Assembly: GCF_013344685.1 (NCBI RefSeq) | Contig: NZ_CP050137.1 | Span: 2,349,001-2,413,000 of the forward strand | Direction of reading: 5' to 3' | Length of the DNA: 64,000 nucleotides | DNA from: Sphingomonas sp. CL5.1 | GTDB lineage: Bacteria; Pseudomonadota; Alphaproteobacteria; Sphingomonadales; Sphingomonadaceae | Translations under genes and position numbers: made by a program | Notes under the pieces: generated by a model | Databases searched by the model: none | Told to the model about the DNA's origin: nothing | The model's input: the letters and a program-made list of their open reading frames with translations, nothing else | In this document: one piece after another, positions 16,760 through 25,053 of the stretch | Numbering within the stretch: the first letter of the stretch is position 1 | Layout: the number at the start of each line of letters is the position of its first letter

Positions 16760-16791
16760 CCGTTGCGCTTGCCGGCGGCGGGGAGTCGGTT

Positions 16792-17646
16792 ATGGAAGCG
16801 CTCATGCTGCGATACAGGCTTCTCGCGCTTGCCCTGCCGCTGGCCGCGTTGGGCGGCGCCGCGCTCCATGCGGCGACGGCGGCCGGTTCCGCGCCCGTGG
16901 TCAGGCCGAAGCGGATCGTCTCGCTCAACCTGTGCGCGGACCAGCTCATCCTCGCGCTCGCCGATCGCGATCAGATCGCCGGGCTGACGCGCAGCGCCAC
17001 CGATGTGGAAATGTCGGGCGAGGCGGCGCGCGCGCGCGGGTTGCCGCTCCTCTCCAATTCGGCCGAGCAGATACTGGCGATCGACCCCGATCTGGTCATC
17101 GGCATGCCCGCGCGGGGCAGCGCCGCGATGGCGGCGCTCAAGGGGCATCATTACCATATGCTCGATCTGGAGATCGCCGATACGCTCGACGGCGTCTATG
17201 CGTCGATCCGCCAGACCGCCGCCGCTGTGGGCCATCCGGAACGCGGCGAGGTGCTCATCGCGCGCATGGAGCGCGACCTCGCGCGGATCGGCCGGCCGGG
17301 CAGGGGCAAGGTCGCGGCTTACTATCAGCGGCGCGGCTTCATGACGGGGACCGGCACGCTGATCGACGAACTGATGCGCCGCGTCGGGCTGGTGAACCTC
17401 GCGACGAAGCTCCACAAGCCGGCGCTGGCGCGGGTGAGCCTGGAGGAGATGGTCGCCGCGCGGCCCGATTTCCTGATCGTCGAAAGCGCCACCGATCGCG
17501 TCACCGATCAGGGCACGGAGATGCTGCATCATCCGGCGCTCGCCGGCATCCCGCGCATCAGCGTGCCGGAGGCGTGGACGGTCTGCGGCGCTCCGGCCTA
17601 TGTCCTCGCGGCGAAGCGGATCGCGGAGCAGATCGAACGCCGCTAG
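16792..17646 (+). CDS. btuF: Cobalamin-binding periplasmic protein (BtuF-like)
   Basis: A 284-residue solute-binding protein with a signal peptide (hydrophobic about 6-25) and the segment RIVSLNLCADQLILALAD, the characteristic N-terminal motif of BtuF/FecB-like proteins that feed FecCD permeases. EQILAIDPDLVIG and the C-terminal EAWTVCGAPAYVLAAKRIAEQIE also fit. ATGs at 16792 and 16804 are both possible. The gene is divergent from btuCD and convergent with btuB, an unusual split of one uptake system over both strands. Unlike btuB it has no riboswitch in front of it. Confidence 0.85.
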   Translation: MEALMLRYRLLALALPLAALGGAALHAATAAGSAPVVRPKRIVSLNLCADQLILALADRDQIAGLTRSATDVEMSGEAARARGLPLLSNSAEQILAIDPDLVIGMPARGSAAMAALKGHHYHMLDLEIADTLDGVYASIRQTAAAVGHPERGEVLIARMERDLARIGRPGRGKVAAYYQRRGFMTGTGTLIDELMRRVGLVNLATKLHKPALARVSLEEMVAARPDFLIVESATDRVTDQGTEMLHHPALAGIPRISVPEAWTVCGAPAYVLAAKRIAEQIERR

Positions 17647-17715
17647 GACCGCGCGGCATTCGATTCCGGCGTCCCGCGAATGGCGCTTTCGCATGCTTCC
17701 GGCGCTCCCGCCGGC

Positions 17716-17745
17716 GCACCGGCGTTCCGCCCGCCGAACCGGCGC
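17716..17745. terminator. Possible hairpin between convergent btuF and btuB
   Basis: The 154-base gap between these convergent genes is full of CCGGCG units. Around 17716-17745 GCACCGGCGTTCCGCC can pair, with one mismatch and one bulge, with the CGCCGAACCGGCGC that follows. No T-run is present in either direction. It may help end transcription from both sides, but the evidence is weak. Confidence 0.3.
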
Positions 17746-17800
17746 TACGCCAGCATCGGGATCGTCGCCGGTGCGGAGCTTCATTGCCGTCTCCCGCCGA

Positions 17801-19807
17801 TCAGAACGTCACGCGCACGCCGCCATAGGCCGCGCGGCCGGGCGCGTTGTACGTGAACACCTCCTGATATTTCCGGTCGAGCAGGTTCTCCACGCGACCG
17901 AAGACCTGGACATGCGCGCCGATGTCGTAGCTCGCGTTGAAATTGACGAGCGTATAGGCCTTCAGGTCCACCAGCAGGCGCGAATAGTCGGAATTGAAGG
18001 CATAATCGCGCTGGCGGCCGTTGTAGCGGACGGTCAGCGTGGCGGTCAGCGGCAGGGACTTCGGCGCATAGGTGGCGTTGAACGAGGCGACGTCCTTCGG
18101 CCGGCGGACCGCCTGGCCGGTGATCGGCACCGGGAACTGGAAGCTGCCGTCGCCCGGCGCCGGCCCGGCGAGCGCGTCGATCGTCTGCGGCGCGTTCAGG
18201 TAGGTGTAGCTCGCGTCCAGCCGGAAATCGGAAACCCGCGCGGAGGCATAGACTTCGACGCCCTCCTGCCGCGTCCGGCCGCTCTGGTTGTAGCTCTGCT
18301 GAATATAGGTGCCGCTGCCGGAATCATAGACGTAGGTCGTGTCGATCTGGTCGGTGAAGATGTTGTTGAAATAGGTCGCGCCGATCGTCACCGACCTGTC
18401 CAGCAGCGACTGCTCGACGCCCGCTTCCCAGCCCTTCGACTGTTCCGGCCGCAGCGCGGGATTGCCGATGTAGAGGCCGCTCGTATAGCCGAACAATTCG
18501 CCCGGCGTCGGCGCCTTGATGCCGGTGCCGTAGGCCGCGTGGAAGCGCGTGCCGCCGGGCAGGAGATAGCTGGCGGTCGCGCGATAGGTCGCGGCATCGC
18601 GGAAGCGGTTGTAGTCGTCGATCCGCGCGGAGGCGCCCAACGCGAGGCGATCGTCCACCGTCACGTCATAGCTGGCGACATAGCCGCGGGTCTCGAGGAC
18701 GTGCGTGCTCTGGTCGGCATAAGCGGTGGTGTTGCGGAATTCCTGCCGCTCGTAATCCATCGCCAGCGTGAAGCGGTTCTTCACATGGTCGCTGCCGAAG
18801 CGCACCGTGCTGTCGAAGGTCGCGCGGTAGCGGCGACCGACGTCGCCGGACGGGCCGTAGGGGCCGTCGAAGTCACGCCGGTTGTCGGTGATCGCAGCGG
18901 TGGCGGCGTTGGTCCAGGCGTCGTCGAACAGGCTCCACGTCGCCCCGACCAGCCCGTACCAGCCGCGATTGCGCGCCGTGTCGCCCGGCGTGTCGATCGC
19001 GGTGATGACCGGATAGCCCTGCACGATCGGCGAGGTGGGGGCGATCTGCTGATCGTTGAGATCGGCGTGGGTGAGGCTGTAGCGGCCGACGGCGGTCAGC
19101 TTGAAATTGGCCGCGGGCGTCCAGTTCAGCTTCGCCGACGCGCCCAGGTTGTCGGAGCCGACGTCGAGCTTCCCGCCGGGCGCCACGGGATAGCCGTCGG
19201 TCTGGTAATAGCTGGTCGTGAGCGCATAATCGAACTGGTCGCCGACCACGCCGCCGGCACGCGCGCCGCCGGAGAAGGTGCCCATCGAACCGCCCTCGGC
19301 GCGGAGCGAATAGCCCGGCTTCTCGCGGCCCGAGAGCGTGGTGTAGGTGATGACGCCGCCGATCGCGTCCGAGCCGTAGAGCGAGCTTTGCTGGCCGCGC
19401 AGCACCTCGATCCGCGACGCCTCGTCGTTGAGCAGCGTGCCGAAGTCATAGGTGCCGCTATAGGGGTTTTCGGCCTTGATGCCGTCGATGAACACCAGGG
19501 TTTGATTGGCCTCGGCGCCGCGGATGCGGATATCGATCAGCCCGCCGATCGCGCCGTTGCGGTTGACCGCCACGCCTGGCACGTCGCGCAGCACGTCGGC
19601 GACGATGCGCGTCTGGCGGTCCTGCATCTCCCGATCGTCGATCACGGTGACCGACGAGCCGATCAGGTCGAGCGGGATCGCGTCGCCTGAGCGGCTGGCG
19701 GTGACGACGACATCGTCGCCCGCCGCCGCGTCCACGGCCGCCATATCCTCGGCATGGGCCTGACCGGCGATGACGATCGCCAGCAACGAAACATAACTGG
19801 TCTTCAT
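17801..19807 (-). CDS. btuB: TonB-dependent vitamin B12 receptor BtuB
   Basis: A 668-residue outer-membrane receptor. Signal peptide 1-20 (ends AHA-E), then a TonB box within DDVVVTASR, a plug domain (IPLDLIGSSVTVIDD, RNGAIGGLIDIRIRGAEANQ, SLYGSDAIGGVI) and a 22-strand barrel ending in an aromatic residue (GGVRVTF). The plug motif RGAEANQTLVFIDG is typical of BtuB-like receptors. The ATG at 19807 is used; the frame stays open to 19900 but that would add a non-signal tail. A cobalamin riboswitch about 190 bases upstream on the same strand makes the B12 assignment strong. BtuF, BtuC and BtuD next door complete the import path. Confidence 0.94.
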   Translation of the reverse strand: MKTSYVSLLAIVIAGQAHAEDMAAVDAAAGDDVVVTASRSGDAIPLDLIGSSVTVIDDREMQDRQTRIVADVLRDVPGVAVNRNGAIGGLIDIRIRGAEANQTLVFIDGIKAENPYSGTYDFGTLLNDEASRIEVLRGQQSSLYGSDAIGGVITYTTLSGREKPGYSLRAEGGSMGTFSGGARAGGVVGDQFDYALTTSYYQTDGYPVAPGGKLDVGSDNLGASAKLNWTPAANFKLTAVGRYSLTHADLNDQQIAPTSPIVQGYPVITAIDTPGDTARNRGWYGLVGATWSLFDDAWTNAATAAITDNRRDFDGPYGPSGDVGRRYRATFDSTVRFGSDHVKNRFTLAMDYERQEFRNTTAYADQSTHVLETRGYVASYDVTVDDRLALGASARIDDYNRFRDAATYRATASYLLPGGTRFHAAYGTGIKAPTPGELFGYTSGLYIGNPALRPEQSKGWEAGVEQSLLDRSVTIGATYFNNIFTDQIDTTYVYDSGSGTYIQQSYNQSGRTRQEGVEVYASARVSDFRLDASYTYLNAPQTIDALAGPAPGDGSFQFPVPITGQAVRRPKDVASFNATYAPKSLPLTATLTVRYNGRQRDYAFNSDYSRLLVDLKAYTLVNFNASYDIGAHVQVFGRVENLLDRKYQEVFTYNAPGRAAYGGVRVTF

Positions 19808-19999
19808 GGGTATTCCCCCCGCGGCGTCGCGAGCCTGACGGAGGGAGCGGCCGCCCGATGCGAGCGGTCGGCGTGCGATGGTGAGCGGACGCCAATGCAC
19901 CCACCCGCGCGCCGATGCGGCCCCCGCCGCATGTTCGCCGCTCAGACGGATGGATACCGTGCCCCGGTCTCTCCCTGGACCAAGGCAAGAGCGACCAAT
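19808..19999 (-). other. btuB leader between riboswitch and start codon
   Basis: About 190 bases of leader RNA. It can form at least one GC-rich hairpin, near 19914-19934 (ATGCGGC, loop, GCCGCAT on the minus strand). A G-rich stretch (GGGGGAA) just before the ATG at 19807 is the likely ribosome site. These could be the expression platform of the riboswitch. I see no gene here. Confidence 0.4.
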
Positions 20000-20172
20000 A
20001 CGCCGGCAGGTCTCCTGGCTCGCGGGTCACGGCCCGATGCACGCCTTCCCAGGTTGCCCCAGTGGCCGCCCGGACGAATCCGGGCAGTGCATCGCGCTCG
20101 CCGCTTACAGTTGCAGGGACAGCCCCGGATTCGGCGCGCCTTTCGGACGTGCCTCACCGCGTTCCCATATTA
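20000..20172 (-). ncRNA. Cobalamin riboswitch
   Basis: Read on the minus strand, this segment has the conserved parts of an adenosylcobalamin riboswitch in order: GGTGAGGCACG near the 5' side, GGGGCTGTCCCTGCAACTGTA in the middle (given here in part: CTGTCCCTGCAACTGTAAGC), CACTGG and GGGAAGGC further on, and a B12 box AGCCAGGAGACCTGCC at about 20005-20020. Binding of coenzyme B12 normally shuts off the downstream gene, here btuB. The limits are approximate to about 10 bases. The B12 box and the core match the family closely. Confidence 0.93.
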
Positions 20173-20294
20173 AGCCCTTTCGGGCACCGGCGCGATCTTG
20201 CGAGGAATGACTTCCTCAGGCGCGCCCATAGCGGAACTGCGGCACGGCGCAATGATGAAGATGGACTCTCGTTCAACGGAGGGGCCGGAGCAGC

Positions 20295-20330
20295 GAAAAG
20301 GCCCGCCGGATCGCTCCGACGGGCCTTTTC
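20295..20330 (-). terminator. Rho-independent terminator after rplI
   Basis: On the minus strand the stem GGCCCGTCGGA / TCCGGCGGGCC (one mismatch) with a GCGA loop is followed by TTTTC. It lies about 22 bases after the rplI stop and ends the rpsF-rpsR-rplI transcript. The plus-strand reading also has a T-run (GGGCCTTTTC), so it could work both ways. Confidence 0.85.
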
Positions 20331-20351
20331 CTGTCCACGAGGAGAGAGGGC

Positions 20352-20948
20352 TTACGCCTGCTCCGCTTCCTCCGGCTGAACCTCGGCGGTGGCGCCCGGC
20401 TCGGCGTTGGGATCATAGTTCTCGGTGAAGCCGCCCTGATCGCGGCCTTCCTCGAACATCTGCGCCGTCACGTCGACGCCCGAGGCCTGAAGCTCGGCTT
20501 CCTCCGGCGAGCGGGCGACGTTGACCTTCACCGACACCGCCACTTCCGGGTGCAGCGCAACCTTCACCTCGTACACGCCGATCGCCTTGATCGGGCGATC
20601 GAGCACGACCTGGCTCTTGGCGACCTTGTGCTTGTCGGCCACCAGCGCCTCGACGATGTCGCGCACCGCGACCGAGCCGTAGAGTTGGCCGGTGTTCGAC
20701 GCCTGACGGATGATCGTCACGGCGACGTTGTTGAAGCCCTTGGCCTCCTTCTCGGCGTCGACGCGGCGGTTCGCGTTCTCGGCCTCGATGCGGGCGCGGT
20801 TGGCCTCGAACACCTTGCGGTTGGCCTCGTTGGCGCGCAGCGCCTTCTTGTTCGGCAGCAGGTAGTTGCGGGCGAAGCCGTCCTTCACCTTCACCACATC
20901 GCCGATGGTGCCGAGCTTTTCGATGCGCTCAAGCAGAATCACGTCCAT
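20352..20948 (-). CDS. rplI: 50S ribosomal protein L9
   Basis: bL9, 198 residues, a structural protein of the large ribosomal subunit. It starts MDVILLERIEKLG and has the linker helix and the GDVVKVKDGFARNYLLPNKKA segment that define the family. The C-terminal domain is followed by about 40 extra acidic residues (GFTENYDPNAEPG and on) beyond the roughly 150-residue length of E. coli L9. Extended L9 tails occur in sphingomonads. Third gene of the rpsF-rpsR-rplI operon, 11 bases after rpsR, with a terminator behind it. Confidence 0.97.
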   Translation of the reverse strand: MDVILLERIEKLGTIGDVVKVKDGFARNYLLPNKKALRANEANRKVFEANRARIEAENANRRVDAEKEAKGFNNVAVTIIRQASNTGQLYGSVAVRDIVEALVADKHKVAKSQVVLDRPIKAIGVYEVKVALHPEVAVSVKVNVARSPEEAELQASGVDVTAQMFEEGRDQGGFTENYDPNAEPGATAEVQPEEAEQA

Positions 20949-20959
20949 AAGAGCGCTCC

Positions 20960-21184
20960 TTACTTCACGACGTAGGGCAGCAGGCCCAGATGACGCGCGC
21001 GCTTGATCGCCTGGGCGAGTTCGCGCTGCTTCTTCGCCGACACGCTGGTGATGCGCGACGGCACGATCTTGCCACGCTCAGAGACGAAGCCCTGGAGCAG
21101 CCGGACGTCCTTGTAATCGATCCGGGGCGCGTCCTTCGCGGAGAAGGGGCAGCTCTTGCGGCGGCGGAAGAACGGACGGGCCAT
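20960..21184 (-). CDS. rpsR: 30S ribosomal protein S18
   Basis: bS18, 74 residues, a small-subunit protein that pairs with S6 on the platform. The stretch [20 protein letters not shown] and the end [12 protein letters not shown] are diagnostic. Its ATG overlaps the rpsF stop by one base (TAATG), giving tight coupling of S6 and S18 synthesis. Confidence 0.97.
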   Translation of the reverse strand: MARPFFRRRKSCPFSAKDAPRIDYKDVRLLQGFVSERGKIVPSRITSVSAKKQRELAQAIKRARHLGLLPYVVK

Positions 21185-21585
21185 TATGCGAGCTCCTCTT
21201 CACGGTCACGACGCGGGCGCTCACCGCGCTCGCCACGCTCGGCGCGACGCTCGCGGTCACGCTCCTGCTTGCGCATCATCACCGACGGGCCGGCCTCATG
21301 GGCGTCGACCTTGATGGTCATGTAGCGGATGATGTCCTCGTTGATCTGGTTCTGGCGCTCCAGCTCGGCGATGGTGTCGCCGGGGGCGTCGATCTCGATC
21401 ATCACGTAATGCGCCTTGCGGTTCTTCGCGATGCGATAGGCAAGGCTGCGCAGCCCCCAGGTCTCGGTCTTGACGACCTTGCCCTCGTGGGCCTCGACGA
21501 TCTTGGTGGCGGCTTCCGCCAGCGCGTCCACTTGCGCCTGCGCCAGGTCCTGGCGCGCAAGGAACACGTGCTCGTAAAGAGCCAT
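21184..21585 (-). CDS. rpsF: 30S ribosomal protein S6
   Basis: bS6, 133 residues. [14 protein letters not shown] and [20 protein letters not shown] are family landmarks. The C terminus carries a charged Arg/Glu tail ([18 protein letters not shown]) longer than in E. coli before post-translational glutamylation; such tails are common in alphaproteobacteria. First gene of the operon. The 198-base gap upstream should hold the promoter; I could not single out boxes with confidence. Confidence 0.97.
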   Translation of the reverse strand: MALYEHVFLARQDLAQAQVDALAEAATKIVEAHEGKVVKTETWGLRSLAYRIAKNRKAHYVMIEIDAPGDTIAELERQNQINEDIIRYMTIKVDAHEAGPSVMMRKQERDRERRAERGERGERPRRDREEELA

Positions 21586-21783
21586 CTGCTTTCCTTCGTT
21601 GACCGATCGCTGACATGGCCCCGTGCCATGCCCCTCCGGCTGTCGTCACAACAAACAATCTCGCGGGCGAAGGATCGCTCCGCCGCCCGTGAAGGCGCGT
21701 CCCTTAGCGGAAAGCGACGGAAAGGCAAGCGCGACGGCGGCCCTTAAACCAAATCTCCATCGCTGGTCGGCTAGGGGCGGCGC

Positions 21784-23214
21784 ATGACATTGGCTGGCTC
21801 GCGGATATCATGGCGCTGGTGCGCGCTGCTCGTCGCGCTGGCGGCGCTGGCGCTGTGGATCGGCTGGGTCGGGTTCATCGCATCGGACGATTCGCTTTAT
21901 TATGCCGGCGCGCGGGCGTGGCTCACGCACCCGCCGGCGGCGGGGACGGACCATTGGTCGACGCGCTTCCCGTTGCTCCTGCCCTTCGCCGCCATCATCG
22001 CCGCGCTCGGGCCGGGCTTCGCCGCCTTCGGGGTGACGGCGGTGCTGTTCTATATCCTGCTGGTGACGCTGACCGGCCTGTTCGCGCGGAGCGTCGGCGG
22101 GCAACGCGCGGGATGGATCGCGGCGCTGCTGATCGCGACGCTGCCGGTGGTGATCGTCTATGCCTCGACCGTCAGCGTCGATCTGGCCGAGGCCGCCGCG
22201 CTGGTCGGCGGCGCGCTGCTGCTCGGCGGCGCGGCGGACGATCGCGCGGGGCTGTGGCGCGGTATTGGCGCTGGGCTGTGCTTCGGCATCGCGATCCTGT
22301 GCCGCGAGACGAGCGTGCTGCCGCTCGTCGCCTTCGCGCCGATGCTGCTGATCGGGCGCCCGGTGCCGCGCCGCGTGCTGGTCGCGATGGGCGTCGGCGT
22401 CGCGCTGGTGCTGGGGGCGGAGGCGCTGTTCCAATATGCCATGACCGGCGATCCGCTACGCCGCTACGGTATCGCCTTCCATCACGACGAGCATATCGAC
22501 CGCGCCGCCAATCTGGAGGGTAATTTCCTGTTGTGGCCGCCGATCGACCCGCTGCTGGTGCTGCTGGTCAACGACGATTTCGGGCTGCTGTTCTGGCTCG
22601 CGGGGATCGCCCTCGCGTTCGGCGCCGCGCGCGGGCTGGAGCCGGGCGCGCGGCGGCGGCTGATCGTGCTGGCGGCGATGGCGGGGGCGAGCTTCCTGCT
22701 GGTCGCGGCGCTCTACACCAAGCTGGTGCTCAACCCGCGCTACTTCACGCTGGCGGCGGTCGCGGCGGCGGTGGTGCTGGCGCTTTGGCTCGACCGGCTC
22801 GCGGCGCGCTGGCGGGCACTGCTGCTCGCCGCCATCGTCGGGAGCAACCTGCTGCTGCTGAGCGTCGGCAACCGCCATCCGCACTGGGAGATGGAGGTGC
22901 TGGTGGACGCCGCGCGCAGCCACCCGCGCGAGATCGTGGCGGGCGATCCGCACGAGGTGCGCCGCGCGGAGATACCGATGGCCTTCGCGCATCTCGCCAA
23001 CCTCCGCTACGCGCCCACCCGGCCGGGCGGGCTGGTCGTCGCGCCGGCCACATCCGCGCCGCCCGGCACGATCGTCGCGCATTATCCCGTCCCGCCGACG
23101 CGGCTGGGGCAGGTGCTGCGCGCGCTCGGGCTGGAGGCGATCGTTCCCGCGCCCGTCGCGCGGCGCATGTTCGCGCCGGGCGCGGAAATGGTGCTGGTCC
23201 GCACGCGAGGTTGA
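21784..23214 (+). CDS. GT39/PMT-type membrane glycosyltransferase
   Basis: A 476-residue integral membrane protein with about ten hydrophobic segments. After the first segment comes SDDSLYYAGARAWL (about 33-46), the acidic loop that carries the catalytic Asp in GT-C enzymes of the PMT/ArnT group. A periplasmic C-terminal part follows the last membrane segment at about residue 360. Enzymes of this type move sugars from polyprenyl phosphate to lipid, protein or polysaccharide. Donor and acceptor are unknown. It sits alone before fabD with no other envelope-sugar genes in the same strand block. Confidence 0.78.
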   Translation: MTLAGSRISWRWCALLVALAALALWIGWVGFIASDDSLYYAGARAWLTHPPAAGTDHWSTRFPLLLPFAAIIAALGPGFAAFGVTAVLFYILLVTLTGLFARSVGGQRAGWIAALLIATLPVVIVYASTVSVDLAEAAALVGGALLLGGAADDRAGLWRGIGAGLCFGIAILCRETSVLPLVAFAPMLLIGRPVPRRVLVAMGVGVALVLGAEALFQYAMTGDPLRRYGIAFHHDEHIDRAANLEGNFLLWPPIDPLLVLLVNDDFGLLFWLAGIALAFGAARGLEPGARRRLIVLAAMAGASFLLVAALYTKLVLNPRYFTLAAVAAAVVLALWLDRLAARWRALLLAAIVGSNLLLLSVGNRHPHWEMEVLVDAARSHPREIVAGDPHEVRRAEIPMAFAHLANLRYAPTRPGGLVVAPATSAPPGTIVAHYPVPPTRLGQVLRALGLEAIVPAPVARRMFAPGAEMVLVRTRG

Positions 23215-23264
23215 CCCCGCGCCGTTCCCGCGCTTACGCCGCGCGCTTCGATCAGGGAGGCATC

Positions 23265-24200
23265 ATGCGCGCGTTCATCTTTCCGGGGCAGGGCAGCCAG
23301 TCCGTCGGCATGGGCAAGGCGCTAGCCGACGCCAGCGGCCATGCCCGCGAGGTGTTCGAGGAGGTCGACGAGGCGCTCGGCCAGAAATTGTTCCGGCTGA
23401 TGACCGAAGGCCCGGCGGACGAACTGACCCTCACCGAGAACGCCCAGCCCGCGATCATGGCCAACGCCATCGCCACCTTGCGTGTGCTGGAGCGCGAGGG
23501 CGGTGTGTCGCTGGCCGACAAGGCCGATTTCGTCGCGGGGCATTCGCTGGGCGAATATAGCGCGCTGTGCGCGGCGGGGACGTTCGACCTCGCGACCACC
23601 GCGCGGCTGCTCAAGCTGCGCGGGCAGGCGATGCAGGCGGCGGTGCCGGTGGGCGAGGGCGCGATGGCAGCGCTGCTCGGCGCGGACCTCGAAAAGGCGC
23701 AGGCGATCGCGGCCGCAGCCGCCGAGGGGCAGGTCTGCACCGTCGCCAACGACAATGATCCGTCGCAGGTCGTCATCAGCGGCGCGAAGGACGCGATCGA
23801 TCGCGCGGTGGCGATCGCCAAGGATCACGGCGCGAAGCGGGCGCTGCTGCTCCCCGTTTCCGCGCCGTTCCACTGCCCGCTGATGCAGCCCGCCGCCGAT
23901 GCGATGGAGAAGGCGCTGGCCGACGCGCGCATCGCCGCGCCGCTGGTGCCGCTCTACTGCAATGTCGACGCTAGGGCGGTGAGCGACGTCGATGCGATCC
24001 GCGCCGGGCTGGTGCGGCAGGTGACGGGCATGGTGCGCTGGCGCGAATCGATGCTGGCGATGCAGGACGCCGGGGTGGGCGAGTTCGTCGAGTTCGGCGG
24101 CAAGGTGCTCGGCCCGATGGTCAAGCGCACTGCGCCCGACGCCAATGCGACCAGCGTGGTGTCGATGGACGACATCGAAGCGCTGCTGAAGACGCTCTGA
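23265..24200 (+). CDS. fabD: Malonyl-CoA--acyl carrier protein transacylase
   Basis: FabD loads malonate from CoA onto ACP for fatty acid elongation. The protein (311 residues) starts MRAFIFPGQGSQ, the classic N terminus, and has the nucleophile motif GHSLGEY (92-98, Ser94) and the catalytic His in SAPFHCPLM. A strong Shine-Dalgarno (AGGGAGG) four bases before the ATG at 23265 fixes the start although the frame is open far upstream. First of the fabD-fabG-acpP-fabF set spread over 4.8 kb here. Confidence 0.97.
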   Translation: MRAFIFPGQGSQSVGMGKALADASGHAREVFEEVDEALGQKLFRLMTEGPADELTLTENAQPAIMANAIATLRVLEREGGVSLADKADFVAGHSLGEYSALCAAGTFDLATTARLLKLRGQAMQAAVPVGEGAMAALLGADLEKAQAIAAAAAEGQVCTVANDNDPSQVVISGAKDAIDRAVAIAKDHGAKRALLLPVSAPFHCPLMQPAADAMEKALADARIAAPLVPLYCNVDARAVSDVDAIRAGLVRQVTGMVRWRESMLAMQDAGVGEFVEFGGKVLGPMVKRTAPDANATSVVSMDDIEALLKTL

Positions 24201-24210
24201 TTCAAATCGC

Positions 24211-24286
24211 GGTTCTGGCCCGCTCCCCCACCCGCCTCCCATCGGCATCATGGCTGGGAGGCCGGGTGGGGGAACGGGCCGGAACC
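24211..24286. repeat. Intergenic palindrome between fabD and fabG
   Basis: A long imperfect inverted repeat: the left arm (24211-24241) runs GGTTCTGGCCCGCTCCCCCA then CCCGCCTCCCA, and the right arm (24255-24286) is its near-complement, separated by 13 bases. It fills most of the 112-base spacer. Size, position between genes and lack of coding content suggest a REP-like dispersed element; as RNA it would be a strong hairpin that could set the fabD:fabG ratio. Confidence 0.65.
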
Positions 24287-24312
24287 GCCTCCGATAATCG
24301 GGAGATTCTGGA

Positions 24313-25053
24313 ATGTTCGACCTGACAGGCATGACCGCGCTGGTGACCGGCGCTTCGGGCGGGATCGGTTCGGCGATCGCGCGCGGGCTGGCGGCGCAGG
24401 GGGCGCGGCTGGCGGTTTCCGGCTCCAATGCGGAAAAGCTCACCGCTTTCCGAGCCAGCCTCGGCGGGGATCATGTCGCGGTGCCGGCGGACCTTTCCGA
24501 TCCGGTTTCGGTCGATGCGCTGGTGCCGGCGGCGGTGGAGGCGCTCGGCGGGCGGCTAGACATCCTCGTCAACAACGCCGGGATCACGCGCGACAATCTC
24601 GCGATGCGGATGAAGGACGAGGAGTGGCGGCAGGTGATCTCGGTCAACCTCGAAGCCGCCTTCCGCCTGATTCGCGCCGCCGCCAAGCCGATGATGAAGC
24701 AGCGCTTCGGCCGCGTCATCTCGATCACCTCGATCGTCGGGCAGACGGGCAATCCGGGGCAAGCCAATTATGCCGCGTCCAAGGCGGGCCTCGTCGGCAT
24801 GTCCAAGGCGCTGGCGCAGGAGCTGGCGAGCCGCAACATCACGGTGAATTGCGTCGCCCCCGGCTTCATCCGCTCGGCGATGACCGACGTGTTGCCGGAA
24901 GCGCAGAAGGCTGCGCTGCTCGGCAAGATTCCCGCCGGCGATCTCGGCACGGGCGAGGATATCGCCGCCGCCGTGGTCTATCTCGCGTCGAAGGAGGCGG
25001 GGTACGTCACCGGCCAGACGCTGCACGTCAACGGCGGGATGGCGATGGTGTGA
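24313..25053 (+). CDS. fabG: 3-oxoacyl-ACP reductase
   Basis: FabG reduces 3-oxoacyl-ACP with NADPH. 246 residues of the short-chain dehydrogenase fold: cofactor motif TGASGGIG (12-19), NNAG (87-90), catalytic Ser140, Tyr153 and Lys157 (ANYAASKAG), and the family-typical C terminus GQTLHVNGGMAMV. GTG/ATG alternatives are not needed; ATG 24313 follows a GGGAG-like site. Neighbours fabD, acpP and fabF make the fatty-acid role certain relative to other SDRs. Its last 26 bases overlap the convergent GT87 gene. Confidence 0.96.
   Translation: MFDLTGMTALVTGASGGIGSAIARGLAAQGARLAVSGSNAEKLTAFRASLGGDHVAVPADLSDPVSVDALVPAAVEALGGRLDILVNNAGITRDNLAMRMKDEEWRQVISVNLEAAFRLIRAAAKPMMKQRFGRVISITSIVGQTGNPGQANYAASKAGLVGMSKALAQELASRNITVNCVAPGFIRSAMTDVLPEAQKAALLGKIPAGDLGTGEDIAAAVVYLASKEAGYVTGQTLHVNGGMAMV

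Noticed and set aside
17600..19690. A 696-codon plus-strand frame opposite btuB
   Set aside because: No recognisable fold; btuB has signal peptide, TonB box and barrel end on the other strand.
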